Numbered from the stretch's first letter, positions 16,676 through 26,503 are shown. The stretch is 64,000 nt of DNA from Exiguobacterium oxidotolerans JCM 12280 (GCF_000702625.1 NZ_JNIS01000001.1:1777001-1841000); one strand, 5' to 3'. The notes: generated by a model not told the origin, from the letters alone. Made by a program: numbers and translations.

Positions 16676-17641
16676 TTACTCTACTGATATCCATGTACCC
16701 TCTTTTGCACTCTTTTGAGCATAATCAATGATTTTCATGACAAATAACGCTTGTTCTGTCGTCACGACGAGCGGAATTTCGTTTCGGATTGCCCGTGCAA
16801 GATCCGTGTAATACGTAGAAGCCGGCTTTAAGAAAGGGCGTTCTTCAGGTGGTTGTTCCGGAAGGCCGAATGTATAGGTCGGATTCTCCGTATCGACCAT
16901 GTCAACGAAGTAACTTGCTTTCGTTCCGTGCACGCTCAAAGAACGTCCAGACATCGGAACGAGCGAACCGATGTGAAGAATCGCACGCCGTGTTCCGAAG
17001 GCGAGAATGAGGTGCGTATAATCGTCGACCGGACCGTCGATCCGCTGAATCGTTTGGTCACAAAAGACACGATCCGGTCGTTCTCCGAATAAAGTCAGAG
17101 CCTGATCGATTAAATGGGATCCTAAATCGTACAAGAGACCGGCGCCGGGCACGTCCTGTTCCCGCCAGCGTTCACGGACGGTCGGACGGTAGCGGTCGTA
17201 ATGGGCTTCGAACGTCTGAACGTCGCCGAGCTGGTCGGTCCGGACGAGTTCCAGTAGCGTTTCGAAGTCTTTTTTGTAGCGACGATTATGATAGACTGTC
17301 AGTAAGCGATTTTGTTGACGAGACAGTTCAGTTAATCGTTCTGCTTCAGCGAGCGTCACGGTAAACGGTTTTTCGACGAGCACATGACAATCGGCTTCTA
17401 GTGCGAGCCGGGCAAGCGGATAATGTTCCGCATTGGGTGTAGCGATGACGACGAGATCGATCGTTTCCTCGGCGAGTAATGTTTCGAGCGATGGATATAC
17501 AGGCACGTTTGGGTAGCTTTTTGCAACTGCATCCGGACGACTCGACTGAACAGCGACGAGCTGATAATCAGGCGATGTAATATAGGGGGCATGCAGGTGT
17601 TCTCCGGCAAGACCAAAACCAACTAAAGCAGTACGAATCAT
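16676..17641 (-). CDS. Gfo/Idh/MocA-family NAD(P)-dependent oxidoreductase
   Basis: The protein has 321 residues. The Rossmann motif VGFGLAGEHLHAP lies at 8-20 and VLVEKPFTVTLAEA, with the family EKP triad, at about 90-103. DLGSHLIDQALTLFG near 172 is the family D..HxxD catalytic pattern, with Asp and His conserved. It should oxidise or reduce a sugar or polyol ring hydroxyl with NAD(P). AAAAGGAAGTG precedes ATG 17641. Next to glpD a polyol-related substrate is conceivable, but no specific one can be named. Confidence 0.85.
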   Translation of the reverse strand: MIRTALVGFGLAGEHLHAPYITSPDYQLVAVQSSRPDAVAKSYPNVPVYPSLETLLAEETIDLVVIATPNAEHYPLARLALEADCHVLVEKPFTVTLAEAERLTELSRQQNRLLTVYHNRRYKKDFETLLELVRTDQLGDVQTFEAHYDRYRPTVRERWREQDVPGAGLLYDLGSHLIDQALTLFGERPDRVFCDQTIQRIDGPVDDYTHLILAFGTRRAILHIGSLVPMSGRSLSVHGTKASYFVDMVDTENPTYTFGLPEQPPEERPFLKPASTYYTDLARAIRNEIPLVVTTEQALFVMKIIDYAQKSAKEGTWISVE

Positions 17642-17697
17642 AAGGACACTTCCTTTTCGGTTAGTCCTTTCAATTTAGCACAAGTGAGGTGAAGAAG

Positions 17698-17964
17698 ATG
17701 ATTTCAGAACAACATGTTATTGAAAAAATGCGGCAGACGATGGTAAAAATCGAGCAGACGACTGGTACAGCACAAGTCGAACAACTGGCGACAATGAAAG
17801 CATACTGTGAGCTGTTACTTGATCAACCGGGCACACCGGCACCAAGCGTCGTGCATCCACAGACAGCTCCGGCAGCAAAACCGGACGTTGATCCGATGCT
17901 CGCACGCTTCATGGGCGTTGCACAAGAAGATGAACAAAAAGGTCCGTCATTGCTTGATTTTTGA
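17698..17964 (+). CDS. ywdI: YwdI-like small protein (DUF5327 type)
   Basis: The protein has 88 residues. A helical N-terminal half (ISEQHVIEKMRQTMVKIEQ and AYCELLLDQP) is followed by a Pro/Ala-rich linker and a conserved-looking tail ending PSLLDF. The arrangement resembles B. subtilis YwdI, whose function is unknown. GAGGTGA lies 5 nt before ATG 17698, which decides this start over the in-frame GTG at 17689. It is divergent from the Gfo/Idh gene. A ywdK homologue occurs 7.6 kb further on. The assignment is by general resemblance. Confidence 0.6.
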   Translation: MISEQHVIEKMRQTMVKIEQTTGTAQVEQLATMKAYCELLLDQPGTPAPSVVHPQTAPAAKPDVDPMLARFMGVAQEDEQKGPSLLDF

Positions 17965-18021
17965 CTAGATACGTAACTTTTTGGGAATAGAAAAGACAGA
18001 CAAGCCAGAGGGGGAAACAGT

Positions 18022-18672
18022 ATGAAAACAGCAATCATCATTGGAGCAGGTCCAGGAAATGGTGTCGAAATTAGTAAACGGTTCGGGAAAGAAGGTTTCC
18101 AAATCGTCTGCGCGGCACGTACACAAGAGACGCTTGCTGCCGTCGTCACGGAATTGAAAGAGCATGGCGTCGAAGCGGTCGGTGTCGAGTGTGACGCATC
18201 ACGCAGAACGGATATCGCATCACTTGTCGAATGGACGAAAGAACAGTACGGGCAAGTCGACGTCCTCGTCTACAATGCATCGATTCTGCATCAGTCATCG
18301 GTTCTCGACGTCTCAGCAGAACAAATCACGAAAGAATTTGAAATCGATGTCCTCGGGGCACTCGATGCCGCGCAGCTCGTCGCACCGGACATGGTGGAAC
18401 GAAAAGACGGTGCCATCTTAATCACGGGTGGCGGGGCTGGAATCCATGCGATTAAATCATTACCCGGATTATCGATTGGAAAAGCGGGTGTCCGTCAATT
18501 GACACATATGCTGCATGACACGCTAAAAGAAAATAACGTCTACGTCGGGACGGTCACGATTGCAGGAGAAGTGAAGCGGGGGACGGCGCTCGATCCGGCG
18601 AATGTCGCTGAAGCCTTCTACACACTGTATTCGAACCGGACGGATGTCGAAAAAGTCTTGTCTGCAGAATGA
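18022..18672 (+). CDS. Atypical short-chain dehydrogenase/reductase-like protein
   Basis: The protein has 216 residues. The coenzyme-binding motif IIIGAGPGNGVEISKRF (residues 5-21) is a variant of TGxxxGIG, and VLVYNAS near 92 replaces NNAG. At the catalytic site the usual YxxxK is read as LSIGKAGVRQL, so the Lys remains but Ser takes the place of Tyr. This is seen in a known atypical SDR subgroup and argues against a standard oxidoreductase mechanism. GAGGGGG precedes ATG 18022. Its stop codon overlaps the start of the DCC protein gene (ATGA), so the two are translationally coupled. Confidence 0.8.
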   Translation: MKTAIIIGAGPGNGVEISKRFGKEGFQIVCAARTQETLAAVVTELKEHGVEAVGVECDASRRTDIASLVEWTKEQYGQVDVLVYNASILHQSSVLDVSAEQITKEFEIDVLGALDAAQLVAPDMVERKDGAILITGGGAGIHAIKSLPGLSIGKAGVRQLTHMLHDTLKENNVYVGTVTIAGEVKRGTALDPANVAEAFYTLYSNRTDVEKVLSAE

Positions 18673-19022
18673 AACAGTTAATCGTCTACTACGATGGTCT
18701 CTGTCCACTCTGTCAAAAATCAAAACGGCTGCTTGAGCGTGTCGATCGTTTCCGGCAGTTGACGTTTTCCGATGCGCGACGGATGCCGGTGGAACAACAA
18801 CCACGACTGCTTGAACGGATGCATGTCGAAACCGAGCAAGGAGTCCGGTACCCTGGAATCGAAGGGATTCGTCTGTTGACGAAGACACTCCTATTCCTTT
18901 TACCGCTAGCTCCATTCGTCTCGTTAGCGATTGGTTTACGAATCGGCGCACCACTCTATGACCGGGTCGCGAAAAACCGCGTCATTCCAATAAGTTGTAC
19001 GACGGAGTGTTCCATCAACTGA
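18669..19022 (+). CDS. DCC-family thiol-disulfide oxidoreductase (DUF393)
   Basis: The protein has 117 residues. YYDGLCPLCQKSKRLLERVD at the N-terminus contains the DGxCPxC motif that defines the family, in a thioredoxin-like fold. A hydrophobic segment at about 72-90 may lie at the membrane. The reaction has not been established for most members; a thiol-disulfide exchange role is inferred from the CxxC. The start overlaps the stop of the upstream SDR-like gene by 4 bp (ATGA). Confidence 0.82.
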   Translation: MKQLIVYYDGLCPLCQKSKRLLERVDRFRQLTFSDARRMPVEQQPRLLERMHVETEQGVRYPGIEGIRLLTKTLLFLLPLAPFVSLAIGLRIGAPLYDRVAKNRVIPISCTTECSIN

Positions 19023-19032
19023 TACATTTAGC

Positions 19033-19063
19033 GAAGCGCCGGCGCATAAGGTCGGCGTTTTTT
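19033..19063 (+). terminator. Terminator after the SDR-DCC pair
   Basis: CGCCG pairs with CGGCG around a short loop, and a run of six T follows. Confidence 0.6.
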
Positions 19064-19093
19064 GAGTGGACTGGCTAACTAAAAAGGAGGGGC

Positions 19094-19843
19094 ATGATGA
19101 AGTTTTGGATGCAGGCATTGTTGCTAGTCGGACTCATGTTCAGTACAGGCTGTGCCTTAGAGGAAGAGCCGGAAACGGAAATGAAGTTCGGAATCGCACA
19201 ACCGGATGATACAAAAGCCACACAAGTGACCGTCGAGCGGGTCGTCGACGGGGATACGATTAAAGTCCGCTTACCGGACGGGAAGATTGAAGACGTCCGT
19301 TTTTTGTTAATCGATACGCCAGAAACGGTAAATCCGGAAAAACCGGTTCAACCGTTCGGACCGGAAGCTTCGAGCTTTACGAAAGACCTCTTACCAAAAG
19401 GGAGCGAGATCGTCATCGAGCGAGATCACTCAAAGGCGGATCGTTACGGTCGACTTCTAGCGTATGTCTGGATTGATGGCAAGATGGTCAATCAAGAGTT
19501 GTTACGTCAAGGACTTGCGCGTGTCGCCTACGTGTACGAACCGGATACGCGGTATGTTAAGACGTTCGAAGACATTGAACAAGAAGCAAAAGCAGCGAAA
19601 AAAGGGATTTGGGAAACAAAAGGCTATGCGACGAATCGTGGATTTGACGAAACGGTCTTGACGAAGGAATCGACTTCTTCGGCAAAAGGTGAGTGTGAAG
19701 ACATCAAAGGAAATATCAACCGGCAAGGGAATAAGATTTATCATGTCAGAGGCGGTCGCTCATACGAGGACGTCAAGCCTGAAGAAATGTTCTGTAGCGA
19801 ACAGGAAGCGAAACAAGCAGGTTTTCGACGCGCTGCGAATTAA
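19094..19843 (+). CDS. Thermonuclease-like lipoprotein (SNase domain)
   Basis: The protein has 249 residues. The signal peptide ends in a lipobox (FSTGC, Cys near residue 21), so it is an exported lipoprotein. An SNase domain covers about residues 45-175: VERVVDGDTIKVRLPDG, RFLLIDTPETVNP with catalytic Arg/Asp, SKADRYGRLLAYVWIDG, and LLRQGLARVAYVYEPDTRY. It should cut DNA and RNA with calcium outside the membrane. A C-terminal domain (IKGNINRQGNKIYHV ... FCSEQEAKQAGFRRA) occurs at the ends of many secreted nucleases. AAGGAGGGG lies just before the paired ATG codons at 19094 and 19097; the second has the better spacing. Confidence 0.92.
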   Translation: MMKFWMQALLLVGLMFSTGCALEEEPETEMKFGIAQPDDTKATQVTVERVVDGDTIKVRLPDGKIEDVRFLLIDTPETVNPEKPVQPFGPEASSFTKDLLPKGSEIVIERDHSKADRYGRLLAYVWIDGKMVNQELLRQGLARVAYVYEPDTRYVKTFEDIEQEAKAAKKGIWETKGYATNRGFDETVLTKESTSSAKGECEDIKGNINRQGNKIYHVRGGRSYEDVKPEEMFCSEQEAKQAGFRRAAN

Positions 19844-19959
19844 CGCACGTTGCTTAATTTAGTGAAAACCTTAAATAACATATCGTACTAGAAAAAAGAG
19901 TTGATTCAAAAGTCGCTCTAAAATCAATCTTGGTGACGGACGGTTCCGTCCTGTACGTA

Positions 19960-20008
19960 CGAAACGCCGATGATCCCATTTTTCATGGAATCATCGGCGT
20001 TTTTTGTG
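19960..20008 (+). terminator. Terminator after the nuclease gene
   Basis: AACGCCGATGAT pairs with ATCATCGGCGTT around a short loop, followed by six T. The rest of 19844-20107 holds no gene that I can support. Confidence 0.85.
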
Positions 20009-20107
20009 CGGGCTCTTCTCGTTTGTGATGACAGATTTAAATCTGAGGAGCACATGTGAAACCCCTTGTCCTTCAAAAAGGTGCCCGCTGTTTGTGGTTA
20101 CTCCCTT

Positions 20108-21082
20108 TTATTCTGAAGGCGGGGAGGGTTTATAATGTGGAATTTGATCATCCTCATCAAAGGCAATCGTGACGTCGGTCACGCCTTTTAAAATCCGGAT
20201 TTGCAGTTCGAGGCGGTCTTTGATGTCATCGGCTTGCGCGATTGTCATGCCACGGTCGACTTCGATTTCAAGATCGACGTGGAAGTGATCGCCTTCTTTG
20301 ATGACTTCAAGTTTTTCGATGTCACGGACATCTTTGTCGCGGAGTAAAATCTCTGCGATTTTTGCTGTCAAGACTTCATCACTTTCACCGAGCGCACCGG
20401 CTGCATTTTGGATGAAGACGTTATAGACGACGTAAAACATCATCAATCCGATTAAAACAGAAGCAATCCCTTCTGCTTGATAAAACGATGTATAGTGCGA
20501 AATGAGGACGGCGATAATGGCAATCAGACCACCCAGTGTCGCAACTAAGTCTTCCATAAAGACGAGGCGCGTCGCTGGTTTTGCTTGTCCGAGCTTCGAA
20601 AAACTTTCGCGAACGAGCGTGAATCCACGCGATTTCAGACCGGTTTCATGAGCGATTTCAATCATGGCTTTATAAAAGACACCCATTTCAAGGACAACTC
20701 CGATTCCGAGCGCTGTTAAAATGATCCACAGTCCGCTTGTTTGTTCTCCTGGAGCATGTAGAATATGCAACACGCCTTCACGGATCGTCTCATACGCTAA
20801 AATGGCGACGACGATAATTGCTGCGAGCAGGACGAGGTTGACGAGACGACCGAATCCATTCGGGAAACGTTTGGTCGGTGCTTTTTTACTTAACGCAGAG
20901 CCGACATAAACGAACATTTGATTGGCGGCATCACCAATCGTATGCATCATTTCTGCGAACATGGCGATGTTACCGGTTAAGATATAAGCGATGAATTTAA
21001 TAATGGCAATAATCGTATTGACGATAGCGGCAGCTAAAGCAGATTTATTACCACGCCTCATTAGTGAGAAAAAGTTGGCCAT
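20108..21082 (-). CDS. Cation diffusion facilitator family transporter
   Basis: The protein has 324 residues with about five or six helices. AEMMHTIGDAANQMFVYVG near 43 holds the TM2 metal site; the usual HxxxD/DxxxD pattern reads H-TIG-D here. VFMEDLVATLGGLIAIIAV near 174 is the TM5 site. A cytoplasmic ZT-dimer domain runs from about 225 to the end (IAEILLRDKDVRDIEKLEVIKEGDHFHVDLEIEVDRG). It should export divalent metal by proton antiport; Zn, Mn or Co cannot be distinguished. AAGGAGAGG precedes ATG 21082. A terminator at the 3' end of gdh separates it from glcU-gdh, although all three genes point the same way. Confidence 0.88.
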   Translation of the reverse strand: MANFFSLMRRGNKSALAAAIVNTIIAIIKFIAYILTGNIAMFAEMMHTIGDAANQMFVYVGSALSKKAPTKRFPNGFGRLVNLVLLAAIIVVAILAYETIREGVLHILHAPGEQTSGLWIILTALGIGVVLEMGVFYKAMIEIAHETGLKSRGFTLVRESFSKLGQAKPATRLVFMEDLVATLGGLIAIIAVLISHYTSFYQAEGIASVLIGLMMFYVVYNVFIQNAAGALGESDEVLTAKIAEILLRDKDVRDIEKLEVIKEGDHFHVDLEIEVDRGMTIAQADDIKDRLELQIRILKGVTDVTIAFDEDDQIPHYKPSPPSE

Positions 21083-21103
21083 AGTTGTGATCCTCTCCTT
21101 TTA

Positions 21104-21929
<826 letters not shown>

Positions 21930-22784
21930 TTATTGTTTTGTAAATCCAATCATGATACCACCGGCGACAACGAGAATACAGCCGATGATAACGAAGGTCA
22001 TTTCTTTTTTCGTTTTTGATTCTTTTAACAAGAGGACACCACCGATGGTCGAGATGACGACACCGGTTTGTGAGAGTGAAAAGCTCGTTGCGACGCCGAC
22101 ACGTGCCGTTGCGAAGAGCAGGGCGATGTTACCGACAGCCCACATGATTCCGGCAATTCCGTTTGTGAACGTTTGTTTCGCAAACAAATTCCCTTTGCGT
22201 AATGAGAGCAGAATGGCACTGACGACCATCCCGATTGCTTGTGGTAAGACCGCTTCCCAACCGTTGATGTTAAACCAACGGGCGATGACGACATAGCCGA
22301 CATAACCGACCGTTGAGATAACGAGGAGAAGTAATCCTTTTCCAATGTTTTCATCTTTTTTACTTTTATCTTCCTTGTACGACGTAAAAGCGGCACCCGC
22401 AACGATCAGGACGAGCGCGCTAATTCCGAGAATAAGTGCAGATGTGCTCGACCACTCACCGAAAGCGAGCACGCCGAATAGTGACGTTCCGACGAGCTGC
22501 ATCCCAGTTGAAATCGGCATCGTTTTCGAAACACCCATCTGTTTGAAAGCAGCGAATTGGTTCATTTGACCAAGCGCCCAAAAAGCACCGGAGAAAAGAC
22601 CGGCAACCCAAGCAGTCGTTGACATTTCCGGACTGACGAAGAAAAACGTGACAAGAGCAAATGCTAATGCACCGAGTGTCGTCCCGATAATTTGTTGTTC
22701 GGTGGAACCGCCGAGTTTTGACACGACGAGTGGCAATGTCCCCCACATCAAGGCAGGAACGATGGCAATTAAAATATCAATCAA
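21930..22784 (-). CDS. glcU: Glucose uptake protein GlcU (GRP transporter family)
   Basis: The protein has 284 residues and ten predicted helices in two EamA-like halves. The N-terminus [23 protein letters not shown] and the [11 protein letters not shown] segment are typical of GlcU. It imports glucose by proton symport without phosphorylation and so feeds glucose dehydrogenase encoded directly downstream. The start is placed at TTG 22784: GAAGAGGTGA lies 6 nt before it, whereas the ATG at 22802 has no SD and itself overlaps this SD. Confidence 0.9.
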   Translation of the reverse strand: MIDILIAIVPALMWGTLPLVVSKLGGSTEQQIIGTTLGALAFALVTFFFVSPEMSTTAWVAGLFSGAFWALGQMNQFAAFKQMGVSKTMPISTGMQLVGTSLFGVLAFGEWSSTSALILGISALVLIVAGAAFTSYKEDKSKKDENIGKGLLLLVISTVGYVGYVVIARWFNINGWEAVLPQAIGMVVSAILLSLRKGNLFAKQTFTNGIAGIMWAVGNIALLFATARVGVATSFSLSQTGVVISTIGGVLLLKESKTKKEMTFVIIGCILVVAGGIMIGFTKQ

Positions 22785-22879
22785 GTGATTCACCTCTTCC
22801 ATTTGTTCTATCTACTTGAAGTTGTACCCGATGATTCCTCATGAAAAACATCAAAAGCATACATAAAGTTATTTCGAAA

Positions 22880-22905
22880 TAAAAAACGCCCCACGAATGG
22901 GACGT
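22880..22905 (-). terminator. Terminator of the AarF kinase gene
   Basis: On the minus strand ACGTCCCA-TTCG-TGGGGCGT is followed by six T. Confidence 0.8.
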
Positions 22906-22910
22906 TAAAA

Positions 22911-24539
22911 TCATTTAAACGGTTCGTCGGCGATGCGGACGATTTGTCGACCGATTCTTCGGGCGTTCCATAATGCAACGACGGCAATCGTTAAGGAAAT
23001 CCCCATTAAGTCATACTGACTTAAGAAATAGCCACCGTAACTGACAGGTAAGCTGACGATTCCGACGAGTGAACTGGTCCACTGGCGGATTTTAAGCGAT
23101 TCCATATTCGCGACGCGCGAGAATTTTTGCTGTTCGAATAACCGCCAGCGTGTTGGTTCACTGAGGGCATCATTGACTAGGCGAGGAAAGGCGAGAAGAC
23201 GTGCGCCGTAAGACCCTGCAATCTGTAAGTAACGATTCTGGTTTTTTCCTTCTTCGTCCAGCCAACGCCGGACCATCGGTTTCGCAAGTTCAAGTAAGTT
23301 GATTTTTGGTGAGAGGATTTGCAGGATACCAAGGATTGTTGACGCGGCACGACCAAAAAAGGCAAACTCGGCCGGTAATTGAATCGGTTCATTCCGAACG
23401 AGTAATTCGATATCAGACAGGACTTTTTCAATCAATTTCGTATCGACGTTCTCCATATCGCTTTCAAGGTAAAAGTTGACGGCTTTTTCAATCGCTTGAC
23501 GGATATTTTGTTTATTTGCGTTCGGCAAGAGGAACCGGAGGTCTTCAAGACCATCGACAATCGCATCATAATCGAGTGTGACGAATGATTGCAAAATGCC
23601 TTGGATTGCCCGCATGTCGTCCGGGGTCGTCGCACCGATCATCCCGAAGTCGAGTAGGACGATTTTTCCATCCGTCTGGACCAAGACGTTACCGGGGTGA
23701 GGATCAGCATGGAACTTCCCACCGAACAGCAACTGTTCACCCGCATTGAGGAAGAGGTTCCGCGCGAGTTCGTCACGATCGATTTGATGTTCTGCTAAAA
23801 ACTCGAGGTCCGTGATTCGTGTACCGTCAATCCACTCCATCATCAAGACGCGATTCGTACAGTGTTCTTCATAATAGTCTGGGATGTAGATGACAGGGTT
23901 CGTTTCATACATCTTTTTAAAGTAGAGACCATTTTTTAATTCAGTCCGGTAGTTCAGTTCATCTCCGATGACGAAGACCATTTGGCGATAAAGACTTTGG
24001 AGGTCAGTCGATTTATTGAGTGACGTCCGACGGAGCATCGCAATGACAAGACGCATCGCACGGAAATCCGTTTTAATGATTTGTTCGATGTTGGGACGCT
24101 GGACTTTGATTGCGACTTTTCGCCCGTTCGATTTGAGTGTCGCACTATAGACTTCTCCGATGGAAGCGGATGCGATGGGTCGAGGACTGATGTTATCGAC
24201 GACGTCTTCGATCGGCATGCCCCAGTCTTCCTCGATGATTTTTCGAGATTCCCCGAGTTTGCTCGATGGGACCTTATCGACGAGTTCAGTTAATTCCATT
24301 AAAACGGTTGGTGGGAATAAATCGGCACGAATCGATAAAAACTGCCCGAGTTTAATGAGGAGTCCTTCGAGACGCAGTGCTTTCTTCTTATAATCACGCG
24401 CGATCGTAATCATAATGCGCTCGAATTCTTCAGTATTCGTACCTGGTCGGTTTTTCCGGGTGAATCGATAGATAGTCCAAATATAACGAGCGAACATCGT
24501 CACGATGACGAAAATCCGGTAGAGCGCCCAACGTTTCAT
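22911..24539 (-). CDS. AarF/UbiB/ABC1-family atypical kinase
   Basis: The protein has 542 residues. The family KxGQ motif is IKLGQFLSIRADLFP near residue 62. The Ala-rich nucleotide loop is ASASIGEVYSA near 123, with VAIKVQRPNIE holding the catalytic Lys, and HADPHPGNVLVQ and LLDFGMIG follow near 278-300. Two C-terminal hydrophobic segments (about 488-530) anchor it to the membrane. UbiB-type proteins act in isoprenoid quinone biosynthesis or lipid handling as ATPases; in this menaquinone-using host the target is not known. It is flanked by terminators or divergent promoters and so is probably transcribed alone. Confidence 0.9.
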   Translation of the reverse strand: MKRWALYRIFVIVTMFARYIWTIYRFTRKNRPGTNTEEFERIMITIARDYKKKALRLEGLLIKLGQFLSIRADLFPPTVLMELTELVDKVPSSKLGESRKIIEEDWGMPIEDVVDNISPRPIASASIGEVYSATLKSNGRKVAIKVQRPNIEQIIKTDFRAMRLVIAMLRRTSLNKSTDLQSLYRQMVFVIGDELNYRTELKNGLYFKKMYETNPVIYIPDYYEEHCTNRVLMMEWIDGTRITDLEFLAEHQIDRDELARNLFLNAGEQLLFGGKFHADPHPGNVLVQTDGKIVLLDFGMIGATTPDDMRAIQGILQSFVTLDYDAIVDGLEDLRFLLPNANKQNIRQAIEKAVNFYLESDMENVDTKLIEKVLSDIELLVRNEPIQLPAEFAFFGRAASTILGILQILSPKINLLELAKPMVRRWLDEEGKNQNRYLQIAGSYGARLLAFPRLVNDALSEPTRWRLFEQQKFSRVANMESLKIRQWTSSLVGIVSLPVSYGGYFLSQYDLMGISLTIAVVALWNARRIGRQIVRIADEPFK

Positions 24540-24704
24540 ACGGTCACCTAGCTTCCTGTACAGTTTGTTTCAGTATAGGTTACTTTACCTAAAAACGTCA
24601 CTTACAAACGGCTGAAAAAAGAATCGTAAAAATAAGGTGGACGCGACGCAAAAAGAGAGTATAGTAAGTAATGGAATTTCAATGTGGAAAGGTGAAATGT
24701 GTGC

Positions 24705-25310
24705 ATGTCCTGGGACTTATTAAATATCATCGGCACGGTCGCATTTGCGATGAGTGGCGCGATCGTTGCGATGGAAGAAAAATATGATTTGTTTGGGGTT
24801 TGGTTATTGGCATTGATTACGGCATTCGGAGGCGGTGCAATCCGAAATTTGTTGATTGGTGTACCCGTCTCGGCACTTTGGTCGCAAGGTGGATTGTTCT
24901 TGATTGCGATTTTAGTCGCATTATTAATCTTTGTTTTACCACAATTATTTTTACCACATTGGTCACGGTGGGGCGTACTTGCCGATGCACTCGGTTTATC
25001 TGCATTTGCGATTCAAGGTGCACTTATGGCATCTGCAAAAGGCTTACCTCTTTCAGCAACGATTTCAGCAGCTGTTTTAACAGGTGTCGGCGGTGGTGTC
25101 ATCCGGGATTTACTGGCCGGACGCAAACCACTTGTCCTGCATAAGGAAATCTATGCGATGTGGGCCGTCATGGCCGCGCTCGTCATCGATCGGTTCCAAC
25201 TGACGAATCCGCTGCATTTGTTCACATTACTCGGACTCATTACGATTTTACGTATGCTATCTTATTATTATGAATGGAATTTACCAGCACGACGTTTAGG
25301 GGGAGAATGA
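24705..25310 (+). CDS. TRIC-type/UPF0126 membrane protein (YadS/YvgT-like)
   Basis: The protein has 201 residues, seven predicted helices and an internal duplication. Each half has a glycine-rich signature: ITAFGGGAIRNLLIGVPVSALW near 40 and LTGVGGGVIRDLLAGRKPLVL near 125. This pattern defines the UPF0126 family, whose fold is that of prokaryotic TRIC cation channels. A potassium or small-solute channel role is inferred from structure homologues. AAAGGTGA fits ATG 24705 better than the in-frame GTG at 24699. The ywdK-like gene starts 1 bp after its stop, so they form an operon. Confidence 0.85.
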   Translation: MSWDLLNIIGTVAFAMSGAIVAMEEKYDLFGVWLLALITAFGGGAIRNLLIGVPVSALWSQGGLFLIAILVALLIFVLPQLFLPHWSRWGVLADALGLSAFAIQGALMASAKGLPLSATISAAVLTGVGGGVIRDLLAGRKPLVLHKEIYAMWAVMAALVIDRFQLTNPLHLFTLLGLITILRMLSYYYEWNLPARRLGGE

Positions 25311-25311
25311 C

Positions 25312-25680
25312 ATGAAAGTATTGATTATGATTGGTTCTTTATCGATGATGGTAGCGGTCGCACTCGGTGCGTTCGGAGCGCATGCGCTAAAAGATATGTT
25401 ATCTGAGAGGATGCTTGCGAACTGGCAGACGGGTGTCCTCTATCAGATGGTCCACTCACTTGGGATTTTGGCACTGGGTGGGATGTTACTGAAAGTTTCG
25501 ATTTCACAATTTTCGCTTGCAGGTTGGTTGATGCTCGCCGGAATCGTCTTCTTCTCTGGCAGCTTATATGTCATGGCGCTGACAGGGATTACAAAGCTCG
25601 GTGCAATCACACCGATTGGCGGCGTTCTGTTCATCGCAGCATGGATTTTTGTCGCAATTGGTGCGTATAAAGGGTTATGA
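25312..25680 (+). CDS. ywdK: DUF423 membrane protein (YwdK-like)
   Basis: The protein has 122 residues and four predicted helices. MVAVALGAFGAHALKDML near residue 14 and the QTGVLYQMVHSLGILALGG segment with its conserved His are hallmarks of DUF423. The function is unknown; it is an inner-membrane protein. It starts 1 bp after the TGA of the TRIC-type gene with GGGGGAG as SD, so the two are co-translated. Repeat element C follows immediately. Confidence 0.88.
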   Translation: MKVLIMIGSLSMMVAVALGAFGAHALKDMLSERMLANWQTGVLYQMVHSLGILALGGMLLKVSISQFSLAGWLMLAGIVFFSGSLYVMALTGITKLGAITPIGGVLFIAAWIFVAIGAYKGL

Positions 25681-25723
25681 TCGATCGACTGACTTGAAAG
25701 TTGGTCTTTAAACGAAAGTAAGG

Positions 25724-25746
25724 GAGTGGCTTTTATATTCACTCTC
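25724..25746 (+). repeat. Hairpin flanking repeat element C, left copy
   Basis: GAGTGGCTTTTATATTCACTCTC forms a short hairpin. It resembles the terminator hairpin at 26131-26152 on the far side of the element. Confidence 0.6.
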
Positions 25747-26126
25747 CGTGATATCGGGAGTTAAAAGCGTCTTTTTTCGTTGCTTTCCTCGGGCGAGGCG
25801 CAAGCCGTTGCTCCTTCGTCCTCACGGACAATGAGCAGGGTCTTGCCCGCCTCTGAAAGTGCGTTTTTAACGCACTTTTTCCCGCAGGAGTCAACGAAAC
25901 GTGACGCTTTTTAGGTAACACTATGACGGAAATTCAGTCATGCAGACGCTTTAGAGCGCAATCCGTCTCGAATCGCTTAGAACCGCGAAAAGCAATCGGT
26001 CGCGACCCTGCAGCTTTGCTGTAGCGGCGCGGACGGTTGCCGCTTTGAAGACGAGGCGAGACAGGGAAGCGCGACCGGATTGTCTCTCGTTATCGCATGT
26101 TCACGATTCATAAGAGTTTGTCTACA
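25738..26126 (+). repeat. Dispersed intergenic repeat, copy C (full length)
   Basis: About 389 bp, closely matching copy B. Shared blocks in order: CGTTGCTTTCCTCGGGCGAG, GGCGCAAGCCGTTGCTCCTT, the hairpin AAAGTGCGTT/AACGCACTTT, GCAGGAGTCAACGAAACGTG, CGACCCTGCAGCTTTGCTGT and GAGGCGAGACAGGGAAGCGC. It ends CATAAGAGTTTGTCTACA. The left terminal repeat is degenerate (CCGTGATATCGGGAG). It sits between the convergent ywdK-like gene and a small minus-strand gene. No protein is encoded. Confidence 0.9.
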
Positions 26127-26130
26127 CGCT

Positions 26131-26159
26131 GAGTGGATGTATATCCACTCTCTTTTTTT
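26131..26159 (+). terminator. Terminator hairpin flanking element C, right copy
   Basis: GAGTGGATGTATATCCACTC is a near-perfect stem followed by TC and seven T. Confidence 0.8.
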
Positions 26160-26189
26160 GTCTTTTTACGACAATTACGCCATCGAAAG

Positions 26190-26232
26190 ACAAAAAAATC
26201 GGTCAAGAGACATCACTGCCACTTGACCGATT
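26190..26232 (-). terminator. Terminator of the 49-residue protein gene
   Basis: On the minus strand AATCGGTCAAG pairs with CTTGACCGATT and a T-run follows. It begins about 30 bp after the stop codon of the small gene. Confidence 0.85.
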
Positions 26233-26260
26233 ACGATTTAGAGTAATTGAAGCGCTTGCT

Positions 26261-26410
26261 TCAACGCTTTGTAGGTTGTGTTTTATTTAACTTCGATAAT
26301 GCTTGCTCATAGCGATCCAGCACACGTTCTGCGACTGGCTTTAGCTCTTTTGAAAGCACAGCGAATTGCAACTCACGCGATCGCGTTGATCGGTTCATAG
26401 CATTCCCCAT
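26261..26410 (-). CDS. Small basic protein, 49 residues, function unknown
   Basis: ATG 26410 has an excellent SD (TAAGGAGGAATGATC) and the frame runs 49 codons to TGA at 26261, followed by a strong terminator. The product is helical and charged: NRSTRSRELQFAVL, then LSKELKPVAERVLDRYEQAL, ending with a basic tail. There is no signal peptide or membrane segment. The combination of SD, coherent amphipathic composition and its own terminator supports a real gene. No family is recognised. Confidence 0.65.
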   Translation of the reverse strand: MGNAMNRSTRSRELQFAVLSKELKPVAERVLDRYEQALSKLNKTQPTKR

Positions 26411-26503
26411 GATCATTCCTCCTTAACGTATAAAACGTACATCTTTTATGGCCGCAAAGAGTATATTCCCATAGGGTTTTTCTATGAAACGTCTTTTAGC
26501 ATA

